Part shown: positions 37,066 to 44,549 of the stretch, one piece after another
Numbering within the stretch: position 1 is the first letter of the stretch
Layout: each line of letters opens with the position of its first letter
NCBI RefSeq assembly: GCF_001467625.1
Contig: NZ_LNYB01000008.1
Span: forward strand, 1 to 64,000
Source: Legionella feeleii
Lineage (GTDB): Bacteria > Pseudomonadota > Gammaproteobacteria > Legionellales > Legionellaceae
Length of the DNA: 64,000 nt
Reading direction: 5' to 3'
The notes under the pieces: model-generated
What the model saw: only the letters and a program-made list of their open reading frames with translations
Told to the model about the DNA's origin: nothing
The model's database searches: none
Translations under genes and position numbers: made by a program

Positions 37066-37950
37066 ATGGACAAACTATTTGTACAGAACATCATTAGCAT
37101 GTATGGGGCGAAAGGAAAGCAGTGGCTTGAGAATTTACCTGAAATCATAGAAAGGAAGGAAGAATTTTGGCAGATTAGCGCGCTAAAATCACTGGGCAAT
37201 CATTCTTACAATTATGTGCTTAGTGGTTTGCAAAATGAAAAGGCAGTCGTTTTAAAGCTAAATCCGGATAATAAAACCTTAAATATAGAGGCGAAAGCGT
37301 TAAAGGCCTTTGCAGGATTTGGCGTTGTTGCCTTGTTAGATCAAATGGATGATGCCTTGCTGCTTGAATGTGCGGTTCCAGGTAATTCATTAAAAAATTA
37401 CTGGCCGAAGAGGGAAGGGGAGGCTATTAGAATTGCTTGTAAAGCTATGGAAAAATTGCATCAGGCGCCATGTCCACAAGAGGGGGTTTTTCCTTCAATC
37501 GATGAATGGCTTGCGCCCTTGGATAAAGAGTGGGAGATTCCCGCTGTTTATCTAAAAAAAGCTAGTGGGCTAAAAGAATCGCTTCTTAAGACCAGAAATG
37601 AAACCAGATTACTTCATGGCGATCTTCATCACGACAATATCCTTGCCCATGGGGAAGATTGGTTACTTATCGATCCCAAAGGTGTCCTGGGTGAACAAGC
37701 TTATGAAGTGACAACGTTTATTCGCAATCCAATGCCAGCGTTACTTGATTCTGAAAAAGCATTAGCTATTTTACAAAATCGTATTGAGATGATGGCTGCC
37801 TTGCTTGAGTTGGATAGACAGCGGATATACAAATGGTGTTTTGTACAAACCATTCTTTCCTGGATATGGAATTTGGAAGATGGTCTTGATACAGCCTATT
37901 TTAGGCAATTGGCGACAATTTTTTATTCTCTGCTGCCTCGCCAGGCTTAA
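37066..37950 (+). CDS. APH-family aminoglycoside/hydroxyurea phosphotransferase-like protein
   Basis: A 294-residue small-molecule kinase fold. The catalytic loop HGDLHHDNIL and the Mg-binding LLIDPKGVLGEQAYE correspond to the APH(6)/hydroxyurea-resistance (APH_6_hur) branch, which phosphorylates streptomycin or hydroxyurea. The N-terminal lobe has a lysine in AVVLKLNPD. I choose ATG 37066 (GAGAAG 4-5 nt upstream); a TTG at 37054 is the alternative. Substrate is unproven. Confidence 0.88.
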   Translation: MDKLFVQNIISMYGAKGKQWLENLPEIIERKEEFWQISALKSLGNHSYNYVLSGLQNEKAVVLKLNPDNKTLNIEAKALKAFAGFGVVALLDQMDDALLLECAVPGNSLKNYWPKREGEAIRIACKAMEKLHQAPCPQEGVFPSIDEWLAPLDKEWEIPAVYLKKASGLKESLLKTRNETRLLHGDLHHDNILAHGEDWLLIDPKGVLGEQAYEVTTFIRNPMPALLDSEKALAILQNRIEMMAALLELDRQRIYKWCFVQTILSWIWNLEDGLDTAYFRQLATIFYSLLPRQA

Positions 37951-37973
37951 TAAGAGGTTTGGTTCTGTCATGC

Positions 37974-38006
37974 CTAAAAGAAATTAATTTGTTTGACTTC
38001 TTTTAG
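37974..38006. terminator. Inverted repeat after the APH-like gene
   Basis: Arms 37974-37982 (CTAAAAGAA) and 37998-38006 are exact inverse complements, loop 15 nt, 23 bp after the stop of the APH-like gene. AT-rich and without a U-tract beyond the stem, so only a weak terminator candidate. Confidence 0.3.
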
Positions 38007-38083
38007 AGCAATCGATAACATCCGTTTGTAATTTTTTAAAACAAAATGAGCAATAGATTTTTAATTTGTAATGGGAGATGTAA

Positions 38084-38521
38084 ATGCGAACTGATTTATA
38101 CGACAGACTGATAACTTTGCATAGAGAAATGCATGATTCAAGCAAGTCAACAGCAGAGCGTATAGAAGCCGCAAGTGATTTTGAAAGAGTCGTTCAAACT
38201 TGTGATGATAACACGAGAAAAATTATTTATGACGCAATAGGAGAAGCGCCTTCCTTCACAGCTTCGCTACTCTATACTTTGCGTGCAGCAAGCAATGAAT
38301 ATGTCACAACGAATTCATTTTTTTCTGCTGCAGGAACTTTTTTTAAGGTTGCAAACACCAGATTGTATAATCCAACTCATGAGCAACGTGAAGAAACTTA
38401 TGCGGTACTTGATGCAGCGAGATCTGAATCTACAATAGATGTACAGCATGGGTATGGAGACATAGTGGATCTGGAAAACAACAATCCAGCAGATGCGGAT
38501 GAGCACTGCTATCGCTTTTAA
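38084..38521 (+). CDS. Orphan helical protein (145 aa), possible small effector
   Basis: A 145-residue soluble protein, helical in the first 110 residues, with a polar acidic tail (VDLENNNPADADEHCYRF). No signal peptide. An ATG with GGGAGA upstream. No family recognised. Location among accessory genes and next to a tRNA suggests strain-variable DNA. Confidence 0.65.
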   Translation: MRTDLYDRLITLHREMHDSSKSTAERIEAASDFERVVQTCDDNTRKIIYDAIGEAPSFTASLLYTLRAASNEYVTTNSFFSAAGTFFKVANTRLYNPTHEQREETYAVLDAARSESTIDVQHGYGDIVDLENNNPADADEHCYRF

Positions 38522-38523
38522 CT

Positions 38524-38567
38524 CAGGGGATAGCTATTGCGACCCCTGTAAACAGCGTAATAGCTAT
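38524..38567. terminator. Bidirectional hairpin region between convergent genes
   Basis: Two overlapping inverted repeats: CAGGGG (38524-38529) with CCCCTG (38543-38548), and ATAGCTATT (38530-38538) with AATAGCTAT (38559-38567). The two hairpins are mutually exclusive or form a compound fold. It lies between the orphan gene and the convergent GNAT gene; probable transcript-end structure. Confidence 0.4.
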
Positions 38568-38585
38568 TCGCTTCAAATTATATAG

Positions 38586-39365
38586 TTAAGACAGAATTTT
38601 ATTCCCCTTTTCCCCCATATATTGTCTTTTAAATAAGGGTTGGAAACCAAGTTTTTCGTAAACCGATAAGCCTGCTTCAGAGGCTTCCAGAAAACAAAAT
38701 TTGGCGCCGGAAAGTCTTGCTTGTTCCAAAGCGTAACTGATTAGATAGCTGGCATAGCCTTTTCGTTGATGCGCGGGCAAAGTACCTACGTCATCAATCC
38801 GTACAAGATTTTTATTTTTGGAGAGGGTTAATGTTGATACAGGTTTGTCGTTTTCATAGAGACAAAAGTGAGCAAGCTTTGCTCCCTTAAGCAAGGCGTT
38901 CTTATGAGCCTCTTTGTATTGAGTACAAATATTATAGGTCGATTCAAATGCTTCTACTAAGGGCAACATCCAATCAGTCAGATTTTCATCGGCCTCTTTA
39001 ATTAATAAATCTGGCGCTGGGGGTAATTTGAGACTTTGCTGTAATTCGGCGAACATGGCTACCCCTTTTTCGCGATATTCAAAGCCAATTGTTTCGATGC
39101 TATTTTGCAAACTTTCATTAAAAGACCGCTTACACATAGCAATTGTCCAGGGTAACGCTTGGCTTATAAAAATCTGGGCAGATTTTGTGAAAATTGTTTT
39201 ACTGTCGCTGATATTTTCTTTACAGATAAGAAGATTAAGGCTTTCTGCTTCTACACCAGTAAGATAAATGACTGCCTGGTCAGGAAACTCGATGCATTCT
39301 TTGCTGATTGCTCTGAAAAAATAATCTTCAGCGCTTTTAAAAAAATCAATTAACTCATTGTTCAT
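38586..39365 (-). CDS. GNAT N-acetyltransferase with N-terminal extension
   Basis: A 259-residue protein from ATG 39365. The C-terminal half is a GNAT domain: VRIDDVGTLPAHQRKGYASYLISYALEQARLSGAKFCFLEASEAGLSVYEKLGF, with the acetyl-CoA loop RKGYA. The first 120 residues are a less conserved companion domain. The open frame extends upstream to 39488, but those codons lie inside tRNA-Ser and are not translated; ATG 39365 is the first sensible start. Confidence 0.88.
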   Translation of the reverse strand: MNNELIDFFKSAEDYFFRAISKECIEFPDQAVIYLTGVEAESLNLLICKENISDSKTIFTKSAQIFISQALPWTIAMCKRSFNESLQNSIETIGFEYREKGVAMFAELQQSLKLPPAPDLLIKEADENLTDWMLPLVEAFESTYNICTQYKEAHKNALLKGAKLAHFCLYENDKPVSTLTLSKNKNLVRIDDVGTLPAHQRKGYASYLISYALEQARLSGAKFCFLEASEAGLSVYEKLGFQPLFKRQYMGEKGNKILS

Positions 39366-39406
39366 AAAAGAAATTCGCGGAAAGGAAGTGAGGGGCAGTC
39401 TGTGCT

Positions 39407-39494
39407 TGGCGGAGAGAGAGGGATTCGAACCCTCGATACGTTGCCGTATACACACTTTCCAGGCGTGCGCCTTCAACCGCTCGGCCATCTCTCC
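39407..39494 (-). tRNA. tRNA-Ser(GGA)
   Basis: An 88-nt tRNA with encoded CCA. The 5' acceptor arm GGAGAGA pairs with TCTCTCC; discriminator G, then CCA at 39409-39407. The anticodon stem CACGC/GTGTG encloses loop CTGGAAA with anticodon GGA. A long variable arm (TATACG-GCAA-CGTATC) marks it as a class II serine tRNA, and the T-loop is TTCGAAT within GAGGG/CCCTC. Flanking genes look accessory, so the tRNA may be an integration site, although I see no attachment repeat. Confidence 0.97.
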
Positions 39495-39606
39495 AAGCGC
39501 GAAAGGATATACTCATCTACCAAGGAAATCAAGAAAGTCTATGATGACTATATTTTTCAATGAACTACCAGTAGAATGCGGAAAAAATAATCATTGAGGG
39601 TTAAAT

Positions 39607-40056
39607 ATGCGCGTTTTTGCAATTACTGGGCCGATAGGTTCATCAATCAAAAAATTTTCACAGCAATTTGCTGATAAGATTGCTGAAAAAATAGAAGTGA
39701 CAATCATCGATGAATCTAATTTCTTAGTATTAACAAACGATGATGATCAAAAAGATGACGAGGTTACCAAGCTAATACCAGTAGAATATAACAAGAATAG
39801 ACCCATTGATTATGCGCGTTTAAAAGAGGCCATTTCTTCTCAACCAGGGATAGTCATTGTGAGTGGAAATTATTTATTTGCCGATGAATCTTTACGTGCT
39901 CTTTTTGATGTTAAGGTATTTGTGAGTGCTGAGGGGGATACCTGCTTGGCTAATTATTTAAAGACCATCAAACCAACCGCAACTACAGTAGAACCCCTAT
40001 TAGGTTTTTTGAGAAGGATATTAAAGTCAAAAATGATCAACAAATTAACCCTTTAA
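39607..40056 (+). CDS. Uridine-kinase-like P-loop-fold protein, first part before a frameshift
   Basis: 149 residues in this frame: RVFAITGPIGSSIKKFSQQFADKI at the nucleotide-binding position, IDESNFLVL, YNKNRPIDYARLKEAI, and a segment VVSGNYLFADESLRALFDVKVFVSAEGDTCLANYLK as in uridine kinases. The P-loop GPIGSSIKK lacks the usual GxxGxGKT/S, so activity is doubtful. At 40004-40011 the sequence T-TTT-TTG occurs in frame; shifting back one base there continues a sensible protein to 40346, whereas the zero frame ends after another 15 or so unconvincing residues. Confidence 0.65.
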   Translation: MRVFAITGPIGSSIKKFSQQFADKIAEKIEVTIIDESNFLVLTNDDDQKDDEVTKLIPVEYNKNRPIDYARLKEAISSQPGIVIVSGNYLFADESLRALFDVKVFVSAEGDTCLANYLKTIKPTATTVEPLLGFLRRILKSKMINKLTL

Positions 40057-40346
40057 AAAAACATACTGATATCACCATACCTGAAGGCAAATTGGACGGT
40101 CCAGCAATGATGGTATTATTGACTAGTGTGGATAGACTATACCCACAACTGCCAAAAGAAGTGAGAGGAAATAGATCCCAGAGTTTCTTTTTCACTCCAG
40201 AAAGTGGCCCGAAGACAAAGACGGAAAGTACTGAAAAGAGCAAAATAGAGGGGGCTGAGATGATAAGTACTGATGGATTAGATAGCCAGCAAACTAGAGA
40301 GTCTCAAGAGTATAATCCCTATTCCAGCACACCTAGTAACGTTTGA
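40005..40346 (+). CDS. C-terminal part of the uridine-kinase-like protein (-1 frame)
   Basis: Open in the -1 frame directly from the six-T run at 40005-40010: EKDIKVKNDQQINPLKKH, then TDITIPEGKLDGPAMMVLL, which resembles the ADIIIP-type C-terminal segment of uridine kinases. A polar Ser/Thr/Glu-rich tail follows (about 45 residues). There is no independent start with a ribosome site before TTG 40092, so this half is made only by frameshifting, or the gene is broken by loss of one T. Confidence 0.55.
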   Translation, partial: FFEKDIKVKNDQQINPLKKHTDITIPEGKLDGPAMMVLLTSVDRLYPQLPKEVRGNRSQSFFFTPESGPKTKTESTEKSKIEGAEMISTDGLDSQQTRESQEYNPYSSTPSNV

Positions 40347-40434
40347 GGTCAGCATGCAGCAATTTGAACATGCAAAATACAAATAAATGTTTATACTTAG
40401 GAGTAAGGATTTCTGGCTATAAAAAGGAAAAAAC

Positions 40435-40893
40435 ATGACTGGTCGTTTGCTTCTTCTGCTTTGTGGACTAGGATTTTCTGCACAAAGCATGGCTTTTCCT
40501 TGTTTCCTTACCCTGGCTAAAGATAGTTGTTGGACCAATTATGATGTCAAGGTAATCGTAATGGATGCAAGTAATAACCAGCCTATCACTACGGTTGAAG
40601 TTCCTAAAGGACAGTCTTGGACGAGACAACCTTTTACTTGCCAGCCGGGCCAGAAGTTAATTTATCAGGCAACCTTTCAACCCGCATTTTGGCAAAGCGA
40701 GGTAGGGAAAGTTTATATGGCTATTCGTTATTGGTCTCTACCTGCAACGCCGAAACCAGGTGATACTGCCTGGGATATTCCTGTTTGTTATCCTGCTGCT
40801 TTTGCCGCTGTTCCATTTCCTCCTGATGCAACGGGTAATTGCAAATGTGATTTTGGCAGTATTCCTCTGGTGCCACCGCAGCCAGCCAGCTAG
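40435..40893 (+). CDS. Secreted cysteine-containing protein of unknown function
   Basis: A 152-residue protein with a clear signal peptide (MTGRLLLLLCGLGFSAQSMA, cleaved before FPCF). The mature part holds six or so cysteines (FPCFLTLAKDSCW, TCQPGQ, VCYP, GNCKCDFG) and is proline-rich at the C-terminus, suggesting a disulfide-bonded periplasmic or secreted beta protein. AAGGAA lies upstream of the ATG. I do not recognise a named family. Confidence 0.78.
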   Translation: MTGRLLLLLCGLGFSAQSMAFPCFLTLAKDSCWTNYDVKVIVMDASNNQPITTVEVPKGQSWTRQPFTCQPGQKLIYQATFQPAFWQSEVGKVYMAIRYWSLPATPKPGDTAWDIPVCYPAAFAAVPFPPDATGNCKCDFGSIPLVPPQPAS

Positions 40894-40967
40894 GGCTATT
40901 GGCACAAGCACTGCCCTTTGTGTATTATGCTTTATTCGATGGAAATAAAAATAACTAGGGGCGTAAC

Positions 40968-42056
40968 TTGGTGACTTTAAGACATCAAATCGGGCAAATG
41001 CTTATTATGGGTTTTTCAGGTACAGCAATTGACGACCTTAATCCCGTTAAAGAATGGTTAAGCACCGATGGTTTAGGTGGGGTATTGTTATTTGACTTTG
41101 ATTTGGCCAAACAACAACCCGGCAAAAATTTAGTGGATATCGCACAAATTAAGCGATTAACTCAGCAACTGAATCATTACGCCAACATATCTGCTGGGAA
41201 AGAAGGGCTTCCTCTTTTCGTTGCTTTGGATTATGAAGGTGGCGCTGTCGATAGACTGCGTCATATTAAAGATTGTATGCCGACAAAGAGTCCTCATGAG
41301 TTGGCGCAGTTGTCCGATGAGTTGTTACAAATTGAAGCCGGCAAAATGGCTGAAACCTTGAAAATGCTGGGATTTAATTTAAATTTTGCTCCTGTTGTTG
41401 ATCTTAATTTGGATGAAAATCAAGGAATTATCGGCAAATTAGGCCGTAGTTTTTCTGCTGATCCCAAGCGCGTTGCACATATTGCCAGGCAATTTGTAGA
41501 CGTGTTTTCTAAACAGGGTATTAGCTGTTGCTATAAACACTTTCCTGGTCATGGAAGCGCTGTTGGCGATACTCATCATGGTTTTGTTGATGTAACGACA
41601 ACTTTTCAAGATAGGGAGATTGAACCTTATAACCTCTTGTTAAGAGAAAGTCCTTCGTTACCAGCTATGGTGATGACGGCTCATGTGATTAATCGCCAGT
41701 TGGATGGCAGTGGTTTACCTGCCACCTTGTCGCAAGCTATTTTAACTGGTTTGCTTCGCCAAGAATTGGGATTTGATGGTGTGATAATCAGTGATGATTT
41801 GCAAATGCATGCAATTAGTAAACATTATTCTGTGGATGATGCGTTGCGTTTAACTATTAATGCTGGAGCAGATATGGTAATTTTTGCTAATCAGTTGGGA
41901 GAAATTACAGCAACTGAAGTTATCGATAGAATTGAGCATTTGGTCTTTTCAGATGCTATAGAGCGAAGTCGTATAGAACAAGCTTATCAACGCATCTCTC
42001 GTTTAAAACGATTGCAGTTGGCCTTGGAGAAGACCTCTGACGTACAATGTGCTTGA
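40968..42056 (+). CDS. nagZ: Glycoside hydrolase family 3 beta-N-acetylhexosaminidase (NagZ-like)
   Basis: A 362-residue cytosolic-type GH3 enzyme predicted to remove N-acetylglucosamine from peptidoglycan fragments. LFVALDYEGGAVDRLR, the NagZ loop CCYKHFPGHGSAVGDTHHGF (catalytic His region) and the nucleophile Asp in GVIISDDLQMHAI are present. The start is either TTG 40968 or GTG 40971; TAGGGG at 40955-40960 suits both. It is slightly longer than E. coli NagZ (about 340). The promoter for the downstream leader/symporter unit overlaps its stop codon. Confidence 0.92.
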   Translation: MVTLRHQIGQMLIMGFSGTAIDDLNPVKEWLSTDGLGGVLLFDFDLAKQQPGKNLVDIAQIKRLTQQLNHYANISAGKEGLPLFVALDYEGGAVDRLRHIKDCMPTKSPHELAQLSDELLQIEAGKMAETLKMLGFNLNFAPVVDLNLDENQGIIGKLGRSFSADPKRVAHIARQFVDVFSKQGISCCYKHFPGHGSAVGDTHHGFVDVTTTFQDREIEPYNLLLRESPSLPAMVMTAHVINRQLDGSGLPATLSQAILTGLLRQELGFDGVIISDDLQMHAISKHYSVDDALRLTINAGADMVIFANQLGEITATEVIDRIEHLVFSDAIERSRIEQAYQRISRLKRLQLALEKTSDVQCA

Positions 42057-42080
42057 CCTTGCAGTAATTTATGTTAAAAT
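42053..42080 (+). promoter_or_regulatory. Sigma70-type promoter for the Cys-leader/symporter unit
   Basis: TTGACC at 42053-42058 and TAAAAT at 42075-42080, separated by 16 bp. Transcription would start near 42087, giving an untranslated leader of about 34 nt before the leader peptide ATG. The -35 overlaps the nagZ-like stop codon region. Confidence 0.65.
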
Positions 42081-42120
42081 ATGCTCTCATTGTTCATAAA
42101 AAATACATTTGCTGGTGATT

Positions 42121-42201
42121 ATGAAAGACACTAACTTAGCTTATTCGACTATTACGACCCTCTTCTTCTCTTCAGTCCTGCCTTGCTGTTGTTGTTGCTA
42201 A
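42121..42201 (+). CDS. Putative cysteine-sensing leader peptide (26 aa, ends in five Cys)
   Basis: ATG 42121 to TAA 42199-42201 encodes 26 residues starting MKDTNLAYS and ending LPCCCCC-stop (codons TGC TGT TGT TGT TGC). GGTGAT directly upstream can pair with the 16S 3' end (extended anti-SD). The frame lies between a readable promoter (42053-42080) and an amino-acid symporter whose ATG is 54 bp after the leader stop. A run of five rare codons of one amino acid just before the stop is the hallmark of attenuator leader peptides. Polycysteine short ORFs acting as cysteine-responsive attenuators are known from mycobacteria. By inference, this leader senses Cys-tRNA supply and tunes the symporter. 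Confidence 0.75.
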   Translation: MKDTNLAYSTITTLFFSSVLPCCCCC

Positions 42202-42219
42202 TCCTCTTTCTAAGTTAGT
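42130..42219 (+). promoter_or_regulatory. Inverted repeat bracketing the Cys codons (attenuator candidate)
   Basis: ACTAACTTAG (42130-42139, inside leader codons 4-7) and CTAAGTTAGT (42210-42219, 9 nt after the leader stop) are exact inverse complements. A ribosome paused at the Cys codons (42184-42198) would cover or crowd the 3' arm. The 3' arm can also pair weakly with AUUAAU at about 42229-42235, so two exclusive folds are possible just before the symporter ribosome site AAGG (42243-42246). The leader RNA between 42155 and 42186 is C/U-rich and G-poor, which could also suit Rho. Mechanism is inference. Confidence 0.55.
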
Positions 42220-42255
42220 AAATCTTTAATTAATTATTTTATAAGGTATTTTTTC

Positions 42256-43530
42256 ATGTGTGCCCAACATTCCCAGAAAAAAAGATGGCTTAGTACACCT
42301 TTTTTATACACTGTCATGATTCTTCTTGGTATTGCCAGTGGATACTCCGACATTTCTTTGCTTAAAACCTTTGGTTTGTTTATTGCCGATGTATTTATAA
42401 AAATTTTTAAATGCATCAGCTTACCAATTATTGCTTTGTCTATTATTGTTACGCTGTCAAATTATCGTGCTGACGGTGTTATGCGTACTATTTGGCGACG
42501 TGCAATGTGCTACACCTTGGGTACTACGCTCATTGCTGCGGCGGTGAGTTGCTTGTTATATCTGCTCATTCATCCTAGCATGGTTGGTGTTATTAAACAG
42601 ACTGTCAGTGAGCCGCAAACAACTAATCAACTTGGTTATTTCCAACATATTGCCAATTTGATTCCTGCGACTATTTTTTCGCCCTTCCTAGAGCATCAGG
42701 TGATGGGTGTTTTATTAATCGGGATTGTGATTGGGGTCGCAATTCGATTTATTCCTGAGCCTGAGGCCAGACAAACGATTACGCAATTTTTCCGAGGTGC
42801 GCACGGGCTTTTTATGGTGATAACCAATTGGGTCATTACCATTATTCCTTTAGGCCTTTATGGATTTATTACTACGACTGTCGTGCAATTACGGGATGGT
42901 ATGGCGATTAAAGGAATTGGCGAATATCTGTTGATAATAGTACTTGCCAATTTGGTTCAAGGATTTGTGATTCTACCTTTGTGGCTAAAATCACAGGGCA
43001 TTAAACCTTTTGCTGCCTTTAAAGGGATGTTACCTGCCTTGTCGGTCGCTTTCTTTTCTAAATCGTCCGTTGGTACTTTACCAGTGACAATGGAAACTGC
43101 TGAGAAAAATTTGCATGTTAAACCAGAAGTAAGTCGTTTTGTATTACCACTTTGCACGAGTCTGAATATGAATGGCTGTGCTGCGTTTATTTTCACTACT
43201 GTCATTTATCTGATGCAAAATCATGGGATAGAGGTTTCTTTAGCCATGATGGCTTTATGGGTGGTTATTGCAACGATAGCAGCTATTGGTAATGCCGGTG
43301 TACCAATGGGATGCTTTTTCCTTAGTGCCAGCTTACTTGCAAGTATGAATGTGCCGATTACTTTAATGGGCATTATTTTACCCTTCTACAGTTTAATCGA
43401 CATGTTGGAGACTGCACTGAATGTTTGGTCTGATTCCTGTGTTGCCAAAGTTGTTGATGATAAGGTTAGGCAAGATAAAGAAATCATTATGCCGGGCGCA
43501 GATCAAATTAATGTAGTGGGCTCAGTCTGA
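42256..43530 (+). CDS. Dicarboxylate/amino-acid:cation symporter (DAACS family), possible cysteine/cystine importer
   Basis: A 424-residue secondary transporter of the DAACS (GltP/SstT/TcyP) superfamily with eight or so membrane segments and two hairpin loops. Hairpin 1 reads FFSKSSVGTLPVTMETAEKN (Ser-rich signature); TM7 reads LCTSLNMNGCAAFIFTTVIY, corresponding to NMDGTA in the glutamate carriers but with Asn-Gly-Cys; hairpin 2 region GNAGVPMGCFFLSASLL. The departures from the acidic-substrate motif suggest a neutral or sulfur amino acid. The five-Cys leader upstream makes cysteine or cystine the best guess. A strong terminator follows at 43552-43581, so the unit is leader plus this gene. 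Confidence 0.9.
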   Translation: MCAQHSQKKRWLSTPFLYTVMILLGIASGYSDISLLKTFGLFIADVFIKIFKCISLPIIALSIIVTLSNYRADGVMRTIWRRAMCYTLGTTLIAAAVSCLLYLLIHPSMVGVIKQTVSEPQTTNQLGYFQHIANLIPATIFSPFLEHQVMGVLLIGIVIGVAIRFIPEPEARQTITQFFRGAHGLFMVITNWVITIIPLGLYGFITTTVVQLRDGMAIKGIGEYLLIIVLANLVQGFVILPLWLKSQGIKPFAAFKGMLPALSVAFFSKSSVGTLPVTMETAEKNLHVKPEVSRFVLPLCTSLNMNGCAAFIFTTVIYLMQNHGIEVSLAMMALWVVIATIAAIGNAGVPMGCFFLSASLLASMNVPITLMGIILPFYSLIDMLETALNVWSDSCVAKVVDDKVRQDKEIIMPGADQINVVGSV

Positions 43531-43551
43531 TTTCCGCAATAAATTTATTCT

Positions 43552-43581
43552 CCTTGGTGGGCGTTGCCACCAAGGTCTTTT
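43552..43581 (+). terminator. Intrinsic terminator after the symporter gene
   Basis: Stem CCTTGGTGG (43552-43560) / CCACCAAGG (43567-43575), perfect 9 bp with a 6-nt loop, followed by TCTTTT. It lies 21 bp after the symporter stop codon. Confidence 0.85.
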
Positions 43582-43770
43582 CCAATCCCTCAAAATCGCT
43601 AAACGTTTTATTACTTATCTAACCAGGACTGATGATAAATTACGATGATTTTAATTCGCTGAGTTAGTCAGGTTAAACACTCCCATTAAAATCAAATTTT
43701 TGCCTTGACCTCGACGTTTTTCGTAAGTCCTGTTAGTGTAAATTTTTGAGGAAGCTGATGTGTTAGACAA

Positions 43771-44436
43771 TTGTTAATACAAACCTTTTTGTGGTTAATC
43801 ACCATGGGATTGTTACTTTTCGTTCCCGCCGGCACTCTGCAATGGGGGGCGGCATGGATTTTTCTTATAGAAAACAACTTATTAGGATTAATGATCGGTC
43901 TTTGGCTCGCTAAACATGATCCGGCTCTTTTAAAAGAGCGTCTCTCTTTTATTATTCAAGCAGATCAGCCGTGGTGGGATAAGATTTTGATGATTACTCT
44001 CTTTAGCCTTATGATGATTAGGCTGCCATTTATTCCCCTTGATGCAGTCCGGTTTCACTGCTCTTATGTACCATTTATGCTCCAGATTATGGGGGCACTG
44101 GGTATTGCTATCTCCATGTATTTTAATTATTTAACGTTTCGCGCAAACACGTTTGCGGCACCTGTAGTCAAAATTCAGAAAGAGCGCAAACAAGTAGTGA
44201 TCAGTACAGGTCCTTATGCATATGTACGTCATCCGATGTATACGGGAGCAGTTTTTTACTTTTTTGGCACACCTTTATTGCTTGGTTCATGGTATGGGTT
44301 AATTTTTTCGTTCTTATTATCTGTTTTGCTTGCTTACAGGGCTTATCTGGAGGAGCAAATACTACAAAAAGAGTTGGAAGGGTATGGTGCTTATATGAAG
44401 CAAGTACCTTATCGTCTCATCCCTTATATTTGGTAA
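43771..44436 (+). CDS. ICMT/NnrU-like membrane methyltransferase
   Basis: A 221-residue polytopic protein with about five membrane segments and the C-terminal signature STGPYAYVRHPMYTGAVFYFFGTPLLLGSW, then EEQILQKELEGYGAYMKQVPYRLIPYIW, as in the isoprenylcysteine carboxyl methyltransferase / phospholipid methyltransferase superfamily. The first start in frame is TTG 43771, with GAGGAAG rather far (about 16 nt); ATG 43804 is an alternative. An in-frame stop at 43756 rules out longer forms. Substrate unknown. Confidence 0.85.
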   Translation: MLIQTFLWLITMGLLLFVPAGTLQWGAAWIFLIENNLLGLMIGLWLAKHDPALLKERLSFIIQADQPWWDKILMITLFSLMMIRLPFIPLDAVRFHCSYVPFMLQIMGALGIAISMYFNYLTFRANTFAAPVVKIQKERKQVVISTGPYAYVRHPMYTGAVFYFFGTPLLLGSWYGLIFSFLLSVLLAYRAYLEEQILQKELEGYGAYMKQVPYRLIPYIW

Positions 44437-44454
44437 TAAGAAACTCTACTGCAT

Positions 44455-44545
44455 TGGCGCATCGCAGCATGTTCATATGAGAGTAAATGATCTGCGAAGC
44501 GCAGGAAAGTAACGCCTCTAGGTCAAGATGGTAGAAAAGGCAACA
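44455..44545. repeat. Dispersed intergenic repeat-like sequence
   Basis: Between convergent genes. GTTCATATGAGAGTAAATGA and CTGCGAAGCGCAGGAAAGTA resemble, in the same order, ATACACGTGAGTAGGTGGGT and AGCGAAGTGCAGAAAATCA at 15306-15350. CCTCTAGGTCAAGATGGTAG resembles TACCTAGATAGTAGAAG there. I take it as another divergent copy of one repeat family; by eye only. Confidence 0.35.
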
Positions 44546-44549
44546 GCTC

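Noticed and set aside
39366-39488. N-terminal extension of the GNAT gene at 38.6 kb
   Set aside because: These codons lie largely inside tRNA-Ser; ATG 39365 is the first sensible start.
40092-40346. Independent 84-codon gene starting at TTG 40092
   Set aside because: No ribosome site, and the same frame is open and family-like upstream to the T-run, so it is the 3' part of the frameshifted kinase-like gene.
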